DNA from: Bacteroidota bacterium
GTDB lineage: Bacteria; Bacteroidota; Bacteroidia; Chitinophagales; LD1
NCBI GenBank assembly: GCA_947476645.1
Contig: CANJRM010000005.1
Span: forward strand, 1-64,000
Direction: 5' to 3'
Length of the DNA: 64,000 nt
Part shown: positions 25,849 through 35,210 of the stretch, in pieces
Layout: every line of letters starts with the position of its first letter
Numbering within the stretch: the stretch's first letter is position 1
Program-made: the position numbers and the translations under genes
The notes under the pieces: model-generated
Seen by the model: only the letters and a program-made list of their open reading frames with translations
The model's database searches: none
What the model was told of the DNA's origin: nothing

Positions 25849-25876
25849 CCCCGCTGACAATTGCCTCGCGGGGTTA
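25846..25876. terminator. Bidirectional terminator between rfaE2 and rpoD
   Basis: TAACCCCGC (25846-25854) pairs perfectly with GCGGGGTTA (25868-25876) around 13 nt. The stem includes the rfaE2 stop codon. A-rich DNA precedes it, giving T-rich DNA on the minus strand, so it serves the converging genes. Confidence 0.8.
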
Positions 25877-25896
25877 AATATTTCAGACCAATTATC

Positions 25897-26766
25897 TTAT
25901 TGACCTAAGTATGCTTTCAATGCTTTGCTGCGACTTTGCGAGCGAAGTTTGGTAATTGCTTTGTCTTTGATTTGACGGATACGCTCGCGGGTAATGCCTA
26001 AGCTGTCACCGATATCTTCCAAAGTCATTGGATGTTCAACACCTATACCGAAGAACAATTTGATAACTTCTTTTTCTCTTTCGGTCAAAGAAGCAAGTGT
26101 TCTTTCAGTTTCAATGCGCAATGAATCTTTGTAATCAAGGTGATTATCGGTTTTATCGGCATTGAAGTTTTCCAACACATCAATCAGGGCGTTTGATTCT
26201 CCATCGGTAAACGGAGCGTCCATAGACACGTGACGGGCAGAAATTCCCAAAGTAGCTTCTACTTCTTCTACTGTAATTTCCAATACCATTGCCACTTCTT
26301 CAGGGGTTGGCTCACGCTGATATTTTTGCTCCAGTTCAGAGAATACTTTATTGATTTTGGTCAACGAGCCCACTTTATTCAGCGGCAAACGAACCATACG
26401 TGAATGCTCAGCTAAAGCCTGAATGATTGACTGACGAATCCACCACACGGCATACGAAATGAATTTGAATCCACGCGTTTCATCAAACTTCTGAGCGGCT
26501 TTCACCAGTCCTAAGTTTCCTTCGTTAATTAAGTCGTTCAATGAAAGCGAGTTGTTTTGATACTGCTTAGCCACCGATACCACGAAACGAAGATTCGCAC
26601 GGGTTAGTTTTTCCAAAGCAGTCTGGTCTCCGGCACGAATTCTCCGCGCCAAATGCACCTCTTCTTCCGGGGTTAACAAGTCTTCTTTGCCAATTTCCTG
26701 GAGATATTTCTCAATTGATTGACTCTCACGGTTGGTAATGGATTTGGAAATCTTTAACTGTCTCAT
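25897..26766 (-). CDS. rpoD: Primary sigma factor (sigma-70 type, short Bacteroidota form)
   Basis: 289 residues. There is no region 1.1 and no long non-conserved insert, as usual in Bacteroidota. Region 1.2 is [31 protein letters not shown]; regions 2.1-2.4 include [37 protein letters not shown] and [29 protein letters not shown]; region 4.2 has [29 protein letters not shown]. It directs recognition of TTG/TAnnTTTG promoters, examples of which appear in this window. It converges with rfaE2. Confidence 0.96.
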   Translation of the reverse strand: MRQLKISKSITNRESQSIEKYLQEIGKEDLLTPEEEVHLARRIRAGDQTALEKLTRANLRFVVSVAKQYQNNSLSLNDLINEGNLGLVKAAQKFDETRGFKFISYAVWWIRQSIIQALAEHSRMVRLPLNKVGSLTKINKVFSELEQKYQREPTPEEVAMVLEITVEEVEATLGISARHVSMDAPFTDGESNALIDVLENFNADKTDNHLDYKDSLRIETERTLASLTEREKEVIKLFFGIGVEHPMTLEDIGDSLGITRERIRQIKDKAITKLRSQSRSKALKAYLGQ

Positions 26767-26990
26767 TATAAATCAGGGTTTATTGGTAAGTGACGGTTCT
26801 TTTTAACGGAACGCGAAAATAAAATTCTTTACGATATACAAGCAAGGTAATATTAGAAACCCAAAAAGGCAATAGCAATTTGAATATTTATTGCTAAAAA
26901 AATACAAGCTGCTTGTGGTGAAGACGAATAAATCTGCGCGGTATTGTGGTAAACGGTGCGCTGTTTGTATTTTTTATATTCGCGGTTTCC

Positions 26991-27007
26991 CCGAAGGGGT
27001 CCTTCGG
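26991..27007. repeat. Seven-bp hairpin in the serS leader
   Basis: CCGAAGG (26991-26997) pairs perfectly with CCTTCGG (27001-27007) around GGT, 18 nt before the serS start. The 258-bp rpoD-serS gap otherwise holds a possible -7 element TATATTCG (26975-26982) and no gene. Confidence 0.65.
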
Positions 27008-27024
27008 ACAAAAATTTTTGAACC

Positions 27025-28290
27025 ATGTTAGAAATTGCCGCCATCAGAAATAATGCAGAAGCCGTTAAACAACGCTTGGCTGTAAAGAACTTTAAAGAGC
27101 TGAATCTTATTGACGAAGTATTGCAGTTAGACGAACAGCGCAGAGCCACGCAAACCAAGCTCGATGAAAACCTGGCGAAGCAAAATGTTATAGCCAAAGA
27201 AATAGGCGAGCTTTTTAAACAGGGCAAAAAAGAAGATGCCGAAAACAAAAAAGCCGAAACCGCTAAACTGAAAGAAGACTCTAAACAATTTGAAATTGAT
27301 TTAAGCAAAGCCGAAGACGAGATAAAAGACATTCTTGTGCGCATACCGAATACACCGCACACATCTGTGCCGCTCGGTAAAACGCCTGAAGAAAATGAAG
27401 TGGTGAAAACCGTGGGTGAAATTCCAACGCTGCACGAAGGCGCGCAACCGCATTGGGATTTGGCAAAAAAATACGACCTGTTTGATTTGGAACTCGGTGT
27501 AAAAATTACCGGTGCGGGTTTCCCCGTTTACAAAAAACAGGGAGCCAAACTGCAACGTGCGCTTATCAGTTTCTTTTTAGACCATGCGATTGACGCTGGC
27601 TATATGGAAGTAATTCCTCCGCACATGGTTAACGAAGCCAGCGCTTTTGCCACGGGGCAATTGCCCGATAAAGAAGGGCAGATGTATGTAACCAAGGAAG
27701 AAGGTTTCTACCTGATACCTACAGCCGAAGTGCCGGTAACTAATATTGTGCGCGATGAAATTCTCGAAACTCTGCCTGCAAAATTTACCGCTTACTCTCC
27801 CTGCTTTAGAAGAGAGGCGGGCAGCTACGGCAAAGATGTGCGCGGCTTGAACCGCGTGCACCAGTTTGATAAGGTGGAGATAGTGCAGATAGTTCACCCC
27901 GATAAAAGCTACGAAGTACTCGAAGAAATGGCGAAGCATGTGGAAGTGCTGCTGCAAAAACTCGAACTGCCTTACCGCGTTTTGCGCCTGTGTGGTGGCG
28001 ATATGAGTTTTGCCAGCGCGCTTACTTACGATTTTGAAGTTTACAGCGCGGCACAAAAACGCTGGCTCGAGGTAAGCTCGGTTTCTAATTTTGAAACCTT
28101 TCAAAGCAACCGCATGAAGGTGCGGTTTAGAGATGAGAATAAAAAAACACGGCTTGCTCACACGCTCAACGGCAGTGCGCTTGCCCTGCCGCGCATAGTG
28201 GCTTCGCTTTTAGAAAACCACCAAACAGCCGATGGCATTAATATACCTGCGGCTTTGCAGGCATATACAGGGTTTGGGAAGATTGGGTAA
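27025..28290 (+). CDS. serS: Serine-tRNA ligase
   Basis: 421 residues. The N-terminal tRNA-binding coiled coil runs from about 25 to 105 (rich in Lys/Glu/Asp), followed by the class II core. Motif 2 is CFRREAGSYGKDVRGLNRVHQFDKVEIVQI and motif 3 LNGSALALPRIVASLLENHQ; TAEVPVTNIVRDEI is the serine-binding region. It charges tRNA-Ser. It is divergent from rpoD, with a small hairpin just upstream of the start. Confidence 0.97.
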   Translation: MLEIAAIRNNAEAVKQRLAVKNFKELNLIDEVLQLDEQRRATQTKLDENLAKQNVIAKEIGELFKQGKKEDAENKKAETAKLKEDSKQFEIDLSKAEDEIKDILVRIPNTPHTSVPLGKTPEENEVVKTVGEIPTLHEGAQPHWDLAKKYDLFDLELGVKITGAGFPVYKKQGAKLQRALISFFLDHAIDAGYMEVIPPHMVNEASAFATGQLPDKEGQMYVTKEEGFYLIPTAEVPVTNIVRDEILETLPAKFTAYSPCFRREAGSYGKDVRGLNRVHQFDKVEIVQIVHPDKSYEVLEEMAKHVEVLLQKLELPYRVLRLCGGDMSFASALTYDFEVYSAAQKRWLEVSSVSNFETFQSNRMKVRFRDENKKTRLAHTLNGSALALPRIVASLLENHQTADGINIPAALQAYTGFGKIG

Positions 28291-28330
28291 GAAAGGGATT
28301 CCCCCCTTTTAATTCAGTTTTTCATATTTT

Positions 28331-28349
28331 AGTTGGGCGAAGCCCAACT
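28331..28349. repeat. Perfect hairpin abutting a lipoprotein start codon
   Basis: AGTTGGGC (28331-28338) pairs with GCCCAACT (28342-28349) around GAA. The start codon of the next gene lies 3 nt further on. A TATTTTAG -7-like motif (28325-28332) overlaps the left arm, so the transcript may begin inside the hairpin. Confidence 0.7.
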
Positions 28350-28351
28350 TT

Positions 28352-29038
28352 ATGCAAACACTTACTTTACGTTTCTGTGGTTGTTATATGATGCTGTGCA
28401 TCCTGCTAATTGCGGGATGTAATCGCGAAACTAAATCTGTTCTTCCTGCTGATTTCACACTTCGCAAATTTGTATTGCAGGATTCTTTAGCAGAAATCGA
28501 ATTATCTCTACCTCAAAAAATGGATACTTTTTTTGAGTGGGTGGATGTGAGTGATGATGCCTGCGATGATCTGAAAAAGTATCGTTTCACTTGTAAAAAG
28601 TGTAACGCAGTTGCTGAAACAGGATATTTCAAAGAACCCTTAATTGATTCAGTATATAGATTTACGGCTTATCATGTAAACAACTTTAGATGCAAGTTTG
28701 ATACAAAGCAGCCTGACAGTTTTGATTTAGGGAGGTGGTATATGAGAATGGAGGTGAAGTATGGACAACAAGATACAAATGATGATCCAATAAGATTTGT
28801 GCTGGTTGATTCGGGAAAGATTAGGATCAATGGCAGGCTGTTTGTTGAAGAGAGCTATACCGTTGAAGACCCTTCATCAAGTCTTAAATACTCCTCTACC
28901 ACATTGCAGGCATTTACGGTTATTGATTCTTCTATGTTCTTAATAGAATATGAATGTTGCAAACCAGACTGCAACGGCTTTATTGAGGAAATGAAAAAAT
29001 CATTGGCTACTTTAAAAATCAGAGAGATTAAAAAGTAG
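28352..29038 (+). CDS. Lipoprotein, function unknown
   Basis: 228 residues. A hydrophobic signal ends in a lipobox cysteine (LLIAGC, about residue 23). An internal ATG at residue 13 (MMLCILL) would give a more usual signal length. The mature part is rich in beta-strand residues and has several Cys, including CKKC (about 78-81) and CCKPDC near the end, suggesting disulfides or metal binding. I do not recognise the family. The hairpin just upstream of the start may limit translation. A shared terminator follows. Confidence 0.7.
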   Translation: MQTLTLRFCGCYMMLCILLIAGCNRETKSVLPADFTLRKFVLQDSLAEIELSLPQKMDTFFEWVDVSDDACDDLKKYRFTCKKCNAVAETGYFKEPLIDSVYRFTAYHVNNFRCKFDTKQPDSFDLGRWYMRMEVKYGQQDTNDDPIRFVLVDSGKIRINGRLFVEESYTVEDPSSSLKYSSTTLQAFTVIDSSMFLIEYECCKPDCNGFIEEMKKSLATLKIREIKK

Positions 29039-29047
29039 TGTACACAA

Positions 29048-29086
29048 AAAGCCCTCACAGATTTTCAATAAACCTGCAAGGGCTTT
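29048..29086. terminator. Bidirectional terminator between two convergent genes
   Basis: AAAGCCCT (29048-29055) pairs with AGGGCTTT (29079-29086). The hairpin lies between the plus-strand lipoprotein gene and the minus-strand gene at 29106-29834, with A-rich left flank and T-containing right flank. Confidence 0.7.
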
Positions 29087-29105
29087 ACAATCAATTTTCA
29101 CTCCC

Positions 29106-29834
29106 CTACAAAATCACCGCCACCTTAGGCAAAGTCCACGGACCGCTGTTAGCGGGATTGCTGGCGTTGGCATAGCGCACAAAAGCAATTAATATTTTGC
29201 CCGAGTAGCCGGTGCCTAATTCAATTACAAACAGCGACTTTTTACTGATGGTATAATCAGTTGCCTTGTCCACGGTTGGCAAACCGCCATCGCCCGGGTC
29301 GGGAGTAGGCGGAGGAGTAACTTCCTTGCCCTGTATCAAATACTTTACCTCAATAAAATCGGCTGCCTCGTGCATACTGGCGCGGGTGGCGTCTTCGGCA
29401 GTGCGTATTCTGAACTTCATTTGTCCGCCACCGAGCGGGGTAATATCCACCGTAGGCACATCTTCAATTTTGCCTTTGGCGGTTGGGGTTTTATCGCGCT
29501 CGGGCAGGTTAAGAATAGTGCGGTCGGTATTCGTAAGCACACTGCTACCGCTCATGCGAATAAGCAGGGGCTCGGCAAAGGCGCTGAAGTCCTTCATGTG
29601 CTTATTTACATCCTTGGTAATATCGGTGGTGCGTTTGGTTTTGTCGGTATACTTAGGATACAACAAAATCCATGCATCGCGAAATGCCTTCCAGGCATCG
29701 AGCTCGGTGGTGCTTAAGCCCAGTTCAATACCGCGGGCGGGCGTTCCGGTTTCTAAACGTGTGGTGCTGTCGCGCTGATAACTGTCGAATTCCGGCTTTG
29801 TTTCGGGAACTCTTTTTCTTCTTTTTTTAGCCAT
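29106..29834 (-). CDS. Hypothetical protein with beta-sandwich-like C-terminus
   Basis: 242 residues. It starts with a basic stretch (MAKKRRKRVPETKPEFDSY) and has no signal peptide. A helical middle part (about 42-80, LDAWKAFRDAWILLYPKYTDK) is followed by a beta-rich half with a Pro-rich linker (PPPTPDPGDGG, about 180-190), ending NSGPWTLPKVAVIL. The helical start plus C-terminal GPWS-like strand resembles unnamed Bacteroidota proteins carrying a fibronectin-type-III-like domain; this is a weak inference. Its codons are richer in G and C than those of its neighbours. It lies 60 bp downstream of the 21-bp tandem repeat. Confidence 0.7.
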   Translation of the reverse strand: MAKKRRKRVPETKPEFDSYQRDSTTRLETGTPARGIELGLSTTELDAWKAFRDAWILLYPKYTDKTKRTTDITKDVNKHMKDFSAFAEPLLIRMSGSSVLTNTDRTILNLPERDKTPTAKGKIEDVPTVDITPLGGGQMKFRIRTAEDATRASMHEAADFIEVKYLIQGKEVTPPPTPDPGDGGLPTVDKATDYTISKKSLFVIELGTGYSGKILIAFVRYANASNPANSGPWTLPKVAVIL

Positions 29835-29887
29835 TGTGTTTGTTTTTATTGTTAATGAATAAGTGACAATTGGTTTTGCTGACGCGC

Positions 29888-30139
29888 TTATGCTCTTTGA
29901 GCATGCTCAAAGCCGCTTTGTATTTGCTCAATGCTGCTTTGTGCATGCACAAAGGGCTGTTGTATTTGCTCAAAGCAGTTTTGTGTTTGCTCAACGGTTG
30001 GTTGAGCATGCTCAACACCATTTTGTATTTGCTCATTCTGCCTTTGAGCATTTACAATGCTGTTTTGTATTTGCTCAACATGCCGCTGAGCATGTTCATA
30101 CACCCTTTGTATTTGCTCTGCCACTTTTTGCCGCGCCAC
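29888..30139 (-). CDS. Possible heptad-repeat peptide encoded by the 21-bp array (uncertain)
   Basis: An open frame of 83 codons with a GTG start (VARQKVAEQIQRVYEHAQ). Since each repeat is 21 nt, the frame reads as 7-residue units of two kinds, EQIQxx(I/V/F) and EHAQxx(V/I/F). Hydrophobic residues fall at units 3 and 7 in part, as in a coiled coil. It ends 53 nt before the next gene on the same strand. Because the period is a multiple of three, other frames are also open across the array, so open reading alone is weak evidence. It may equally be non-coding. Confidence 0.25.
   Translation of the reverse strand: MARQKVAEQIQRVYEHAQRHVEQIQNSIVNAQRQNEQIQNGVEHAQPTVEQTQNCFEQIQQPFVHAQSSIEQIQSGFEHAQRA
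29895..30125. repeat. Eleven-unit 21-bp tandem repeat with alternating palindromic units
   Basis: Eleven imperfect units of exactly 21 bp start at 29895 and every 21 bp after. Units of type P centre on GAGCATGCTC or a variant; units of type B read TTTGTATTTGCTCAA. The order is P B P B B P B P B P B. Unit 1 (29895-29912) and unit 3 (29937-29954) are perfect 18-bp palindromes, CTTTGAGCATGCTCAAAG and CTTTGTGCATGCACAAAG; unit 6 holds the 16-bp palindrome GTTGAGCATGCTCAAC. The differences are paired, so symmetry is kept. The rest of the gap (29835-29894 and 30126-30279) shows no gene. Confidence 0.9.
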
Positions 30140-30279
30140 GCTTGCATAATTTAAAAGAACGCTGTATCTTTCATCTCCCTTTTTGCAAGGGCAAAGGAAA
30201 GCAGAAGCAAACCGCGCGGTGTGTAAACTCTGTGTAAACTGTAGGAGAGAGGAAATTGCACGGTTGCTGTTGAACAGTG

Positions 30280-30765
30280 ATGTGCCGCCATCAACCCATA
30301 TTGCGACATCTCGGCAAAAAATTAGTGCAGCAGTATTGCCCGCAACTGAGCAGCCGCACGCGGCTGAGCAAGTGGGACTGCCGCGACCACCTCATTGCCG
30401 CTATTGAGCAGCAATGGAAACTTGGCTTTGACTATTTACCAAGCGAAGAAACCCTTTACCACGCACTGCGCGGCACACGGTGCAGCAGCGGCATGAAGGA
30501 GAAACTCGCGCTGCTGTATTATGCCCGCCTGCATGCCGAAAAATGCGAGGAACTGATGCGCACCTATATCTCTATTTTCAAGCGCCAGCGCCAGCTCCCC
30601 ACCCCTTACTGGAACCGGTTTGTGGAAGAATACAAACGCCTGCCGAACCCGAAAAAGAAGCCTGTGTATTTTCCGCGCAATGTGGCAAAGTGGTTAGAGC
30701 AGTTGAACAAATTGCAGAAACAAAAATTGCGTACGGGCTTGAAGAAGGAGGCGGGGAGGAAGTGA
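30280..30765 (+). CDS. Hypothetical basic protein
   Basis: 161 residues; a GTG one codon earlier (30277) is also possible. No signal peptide or membrane segment. The sequence is helical and basic, with HLIAAIEQQWKLGFDYLPSEETLYHALRGTRCSSGMKEKLALLYYARLH in the middle and a Lys/Arg-rich C-terminus (KLQKQKLRTGLKKEAGRK). A nucleic-acid-binding role is possible from the charge but not shown. I do not recognise a family. It is divergent from the repeat and the gene at 29106-29834, and like that gene uses more G and C than the housekeeping genes. Confidence 0.6.
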   Translation: MCRHQPILRHLGKKLVQQYCPQLSSRTRLSKWDCRDHLIAAIEQQWKLGFDYLPSEETLYHALRGTRCSSGMKEKLALLYYARLHAEKCEELMRTYISIFKRQRQLPTPYWNRFVEEYKRLPNPKKKPVYFPRNVAKWLEQLNKLQKQKLRTGLKKEAGRK

Positions 30766-30794
30766 AGGAGAGTTTTTTAATTTAGAGGAGAGAA

Positions 30795-32032
<1,238 letters not shown>

Positions 32033-32041
32033 TTTGTATTT

Positions 32042-32076
32042 CATTCAGCACTCCACATTCAAACTTCCGCATTAGA
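32042..32076. repeat. Heptanucleotide array before asnB
   Basis: Five units of 7 nt: CATTCAG, CACTCCA, CATTCAA, ACTTCCG, CATTAGA. The array fills the gap between wlbA and the asnB start at 32079. Confidence 0.7.
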
Positions 32077-32078
32077 CT

Positions 32079-33929
32079 ATGTGTGGTATCTCCGGCTTCT
32101 ATTCTCTCAAAAAACAATTCAGCGAAACTGATTTGCATTCGATGACGAATGTGATGAGCCATCGCGGGCCTGATGCTGCGGGGTTTTATTTGAACGAAGA
32201 AAAAACCTGCGGGCTCGGTCACCGCAGGCTCAGCATTATTGATTTGAGTGCTGCCGCTAACCAGCCGATGTTTTCGCATAGCGAACGTTATGTGATGGTG
32301 TTTAACGGAGAGGTTTATAATTTTCAGGAGATAGCGAAGCAGTTAAATATTTCAGCGAGGACTACGAGCGATAGTGAAATTATTCTTGAAGCATTTGAAA
32401 AGCGCGGAGCGGAATTTGTGAATCTGCTCAATGGCATGTTTGCGATTGCTATTTACGATAAGCAGGAAAAATCGCTGCATCTTTTCCGCGACCGTTTGGG
32501 CGTAAAGCCGCTTTATTATTTTTTCGATGAAGGAGATTTTTGTTTCGGCTCAGAAATAAAATCGTTGGTTGAAATCGAAAGTGTGAAACGCGCAGTGAAA
32601 ATTTTTAAACTCGCTGTTTCTACTTTTCTGTATGCCGGATATATTCCTGAGCCGTTTACGATTTACGATAAGGTTCATAAACTTCCCGCTGGAAGTTATG
32701 CTGTGGTGAAGGACGGAGAAATGAAAATTTCTTCTTACTGGAAACCAGAGGAAAAAATTACTGCAGCAGTTGCGACTGATTTTGATTCTGCAAAAAAGGA
32801 ATTGAAAGAACTGCTCACCTCATCGGTGCGATATAGAATGATAAGCGATGTGCCTTTCGGAACCTTTTTGAGCGGGGGAATTGATTCGAGCGCAGTGACA
32901 GCGATTGCACAGAGCATTTCATCGCAACCCGTAAAAACATTTTCAATTGGTTTTAAGGAAGCCAAGTTTAACGAGAGCGAATACGCACAAAAGGTTTCGA
33001 AACATCTCGGCACTGAGCATCACGAATTTATTGTAACCGAAAATGATGCCCTCGGTTTGATTGATAAAATGATGACAGCTTACGATGAACCGTATGCAGA
33101 TTCATCGGGCATTCCAACCATGTTGGTTTCAAAACTCGCGCGACAATATGTAACCATGACTTTGAGTGGCGATGGAGGTGATGAATTGTTTATGGGTTAT
33201 GGTGCATACGATTGGGCAAAGCGATTGGATAATCCGCTCGTGAAATTATTACGCAAGCCGATTGCACTTACGCTTTCGCAAATGGGCAGTCGCTACAAAC
33301 GCGGTGCACAGGTTTTTAATTACAAAACAGAAGCACATAAGAAGAGTCACATTTTTTCACAGGAGCAATATTTTTTCAGTGAAGATGAATTAAGCGATTT
33401 GCTGAACGATGATTTTAAATATGAAGTTTTGTTTCAGGAAAATTTTGACACGAAACGAAAACTGTCGGCTGCTGAAGAGCAAGCATTGTTCGATATGAAA
33501 TATTATTTGAAAGATGATTTGCTGACGAAGGTAGATGTAGCGAGTATGCAGTTTTCATTGGAAGCGCGCACTCCGTTTTTAGATTATCGCGTGGTAGAAT
33601 TTGCACTCAACCTTTCAGAAGATTTGAAAAAGAAAGATGGGGTAGCTAAATATTTATTGAAAGAAGTGCTCTACGATTTTGTGCCGAAAGAATTTTTCGA
33701 AAGACCTAAATGGGGTTTTTCGATTCCTTTAGCCAAATGGCTGAAAACAGATTTGCATTACCTGATTGAAAAATATTTGAGCGAAGAAGTGGTTGTAAAA
33801 TGCGGAGCCGTAAAATTTGAAAAGGTGAAATTGCTCTTAGCACGATTTGAAAAGGGTGAAGTTTATTTATTCAACCGAATTTGGGTTTTGATTTTGCTTC
33901 ATCGTTGGTTAAACACAAATGCGAAATGA
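32079..33929 (+). CDS. asnB: Asparagine synthase (glutamine-hydrolysing) family amidotransferase
   Basis: 616 residues. Cys2 after MCGISGFY is the glutaminase nucleophile, and the N-terminal domain runs to about 200. The synthetase domain has the PP-loop LSGGIDSSAVTAIAQS and GDGGDELFMGYGAYDWAKR. This family makes asparagine or amidates other carboxylates, including sugar uronic acids in O-antigen clusters (for example WbpS-like and WbtH-like enzymes). Its position between wlbA and a glycosyltransferase favours sugar amidation here, an inference. It overlaps the glycosyltransferase by 4 bp. Confidence 0.88.
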   Translation: MCGISGFYSLKKQFSETDLHSMTNVMSHRGPDAAGFYLNEEKTCGLGHRRLSIIDLSAAANQPMFSHSERYVMVFNGEVYNFQEIAKQLNISARTTSDSEIILEAFEKRGAEFVNLLNGMFAIAIYDKQEKSLHLFRDRLGVKPLYYFFDEGDFCFGSEIKSLVEIESVKRAVKIFKLAVSTFLYAGYIPEPFTIYDKVHKLPAGSYAVVKDGEMKISSYWKPEEKITAAVATDFDSAKKELKELLTSSVRYRMISDVPFGTFLSGGIDSSAVTAIAQSISSQPVKTFSIGFKEAKFNESEYAQKVSKHLGTEHHEFIVTENDALGLIDKMMTAYDEPYADSSGIPTMLVSKLARQYVTMTLSGDGGDELFMGYGAYDWAKRLDNPLVKLLRKPIALTLSQMGSRYKRGAQVFNYKTEAHKKSHIFSQEQYFFSEDELSDLLNDDFKYEVLFQENFDTKRKLSAAEEQALFDMKYYLKDDLLTKVDVASMQFSLEARTPFLDYRVVEFALNLSEDLKKKDGVAKYLLKEVLYDFVPKEFFERPKWGFSIPLAKWLKTDLHYLIEKYLSEEVVVKCGAVKFEKVKLLLARFEKGEVYLFNRIWVLILLHRWLNTNAK

Positions 33930-35167
33930 GCCAAGTGCTTTATCTCAGTTACGATGGCATGACCGACCCGCTAGGGCAAAGTCAGGTGATTCCTTACATA
34001 GAAGGATTGTCGAAGCTTGGATATGAGTTTACGCTTATCAGTTTTGAAAAACCCGAGCGCTTTGAAAAGTTTTCGAAAGAAATTTCGGAACGCTTGAAGC
34101 GCAGCAATATTGATTGGGTTCCGCTTACTTATACGAAGAAGCCGCCTGTTCTATCTACGGTTTATGATTTGTGGCGAATGCAGAAAAAAGCGTTTGCACT
34201 TCATGTCGAAAAAAATTTCAGCATTGTTCACTGTCGCAGCTATATCTCTGCTTTTGTGGGTTTGGCGATGAAGCGGAAGTTCGGAACAAAATTTTTGTTT
34301 GACATGCGCGGCTTTTATGCCGATGAACGAGTGGATGGAAAAATATGGAGTTTGAGCAACCCACTTTACAAAACCATTTTCAATTTCTTTAAACAAAAAG
34401 AGGAAGCCTTTCTCACCGAGGCAGATTATACCATCAGCTTAACTCTTGCAGGGAAGAAGATTTTGCAGGCGCGAAACGAAATTCCAAACCAACCGATTCC
34501 CATTCAGGTAATTCCCTGCTGTGCTGATTTAGATTTGTTTGCGCAAAGGAGTGTAGATGAAAAATTGAAACGGGAACTCCGACAAAAATTTCAACTAACA
34601 GGAAATGAATTTGTGCTCAGCTATCTCGGAAGTATAGGTACATGGTATATGCTTGATGAGATGTTGGACTTCTTTAAATGCCTGTTGGAAAAGAGGCCTG
34701 ATGCGAAGTTTCTTTTCATTACTAATGAACAGCCGCAAAATATTTTAAGCAAAGCCGGACAAAAAAATATTCCTGAGACAGCTTTTTTGATTTCTGCAGC
34801 AAAGCATCATGAAGTTCCGACTTTTCTTTCATTATCCAATTGGAATCTGTTTTTCATTCTTCCCGTTTTTTCAAAGCAAGCCTCATCACCAACCAAGCAA
34901 GGAGAAATTATGGGCATGGGCATTCCACATGTTTGCAATGCCGGTGTGGGCGATGTAGATGGAATAACCGAGGGCTTGCAATCGGGAATTTTAGTGCGTG
35001 AGTTTTCGGCAAGTGCTTATCAATCTGCTATTGAAAAAATACTCTCAGACAAAATAAATTTCAATTCTGAAAAAATTGTAGCTGCTGCCGATGAAGTTTA
35101 CTCGCTCGCAAAAGGTGTTCAAAAGTATGCACAGGTTTATGAGGCGTTGATAAGGGGAGAGCGTTGA
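33926..35167 (+). CDS. Glycosyltransferase, GT-B fold (GT4-like)
   Basis: 413 residues. The N-terminal domain opens VLYLSYDGMTDPLGQSQVIPYIEGLSKLGYEFTLISFEKPE-like content, typical of GT4-type enzymes. HCRSYISAFVGLAMKR and KFLFDMRGFYADE are in the first half, and the C-terminal donor site includes VLSYLGSIGTWYML and SSPTKQGEIMGMGIPHVCNAGVGD, with the E of QGEIM as the donor-binding Glu. It transfers a sugar from a nucleotide donor during cell-surface glycan assembly. The ATG at 33926 overlaps the asnB stop. Donor and acceptor are unknown. Confidence 0.85.
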   Translation: MSQVLYLSYDGMTDPLGQSQVIPYIEGLSKLGYEFTLISFEKPERFEKFSKEISERLKRSNIDWVPLTYTKKPPVLSTVYDLWRMQKKAFALHVEKNFSIVHCRSYISAFVGLAMKRKFGTKFLFDMRGFYADERVDGKIWSLSNPLYKTIFNFFKQKEEAFLTEADYTISLTLAGKKILQARNEIPNQPIPIQVIPCCADLDLFAQRSVDEKLKRELRQKFQLTGNEFVLSYLGSIGTWYMLDEMLDFFKCLLEKRPDAKFLFITNEQPQNILSKAGQKNIPETAFLISAAKHHEVPTFLSLSNWNLFFILPVFSKQASSPTKQGEIMGMGIPHVCNAGVGDVDGITEGLQSGILVREFSASAYQSAIEKILSDKINFNSEKIVAAADEVYSLAKGVQKYAQVYEALIRGER

Positions 35168-35179
35168 AGAAATAAATCC

Positions 35180-35187
35180 TACTTTCG
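35180..35187 (+). promoter_or_regulatory. Possible -7 element for the giant T9SS gene
   Basis: TACTTTCG, a TAnnTTTG variant, 23 nt before the ATG at 35211. The nearest TTG upstream is at 35164-35166, only 13 nt away, so the -33 assignment is weak. Confidence 0.35.
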
Positions 35188-35210
35188 GGAGACAAGAACC
35201 GCTGTCTTCT

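Noticed and set aside
29895-30125. CRISPR-like array at the 21-bp repeat
   Set aside because: Units are contiguous, imperfect and lack unique spacers; no cas gene is nearby. It is a tandem repeat.
29863-30237. Plus-strand frames across the 21-bp array (VFAQ/EHAQ- and LYLLN-type repeats)
   Set aside because: The repeat period is a multiple of three, so several frames are open automatically. Their products differ only by reading frame, and nothing supports one on the plus strand.
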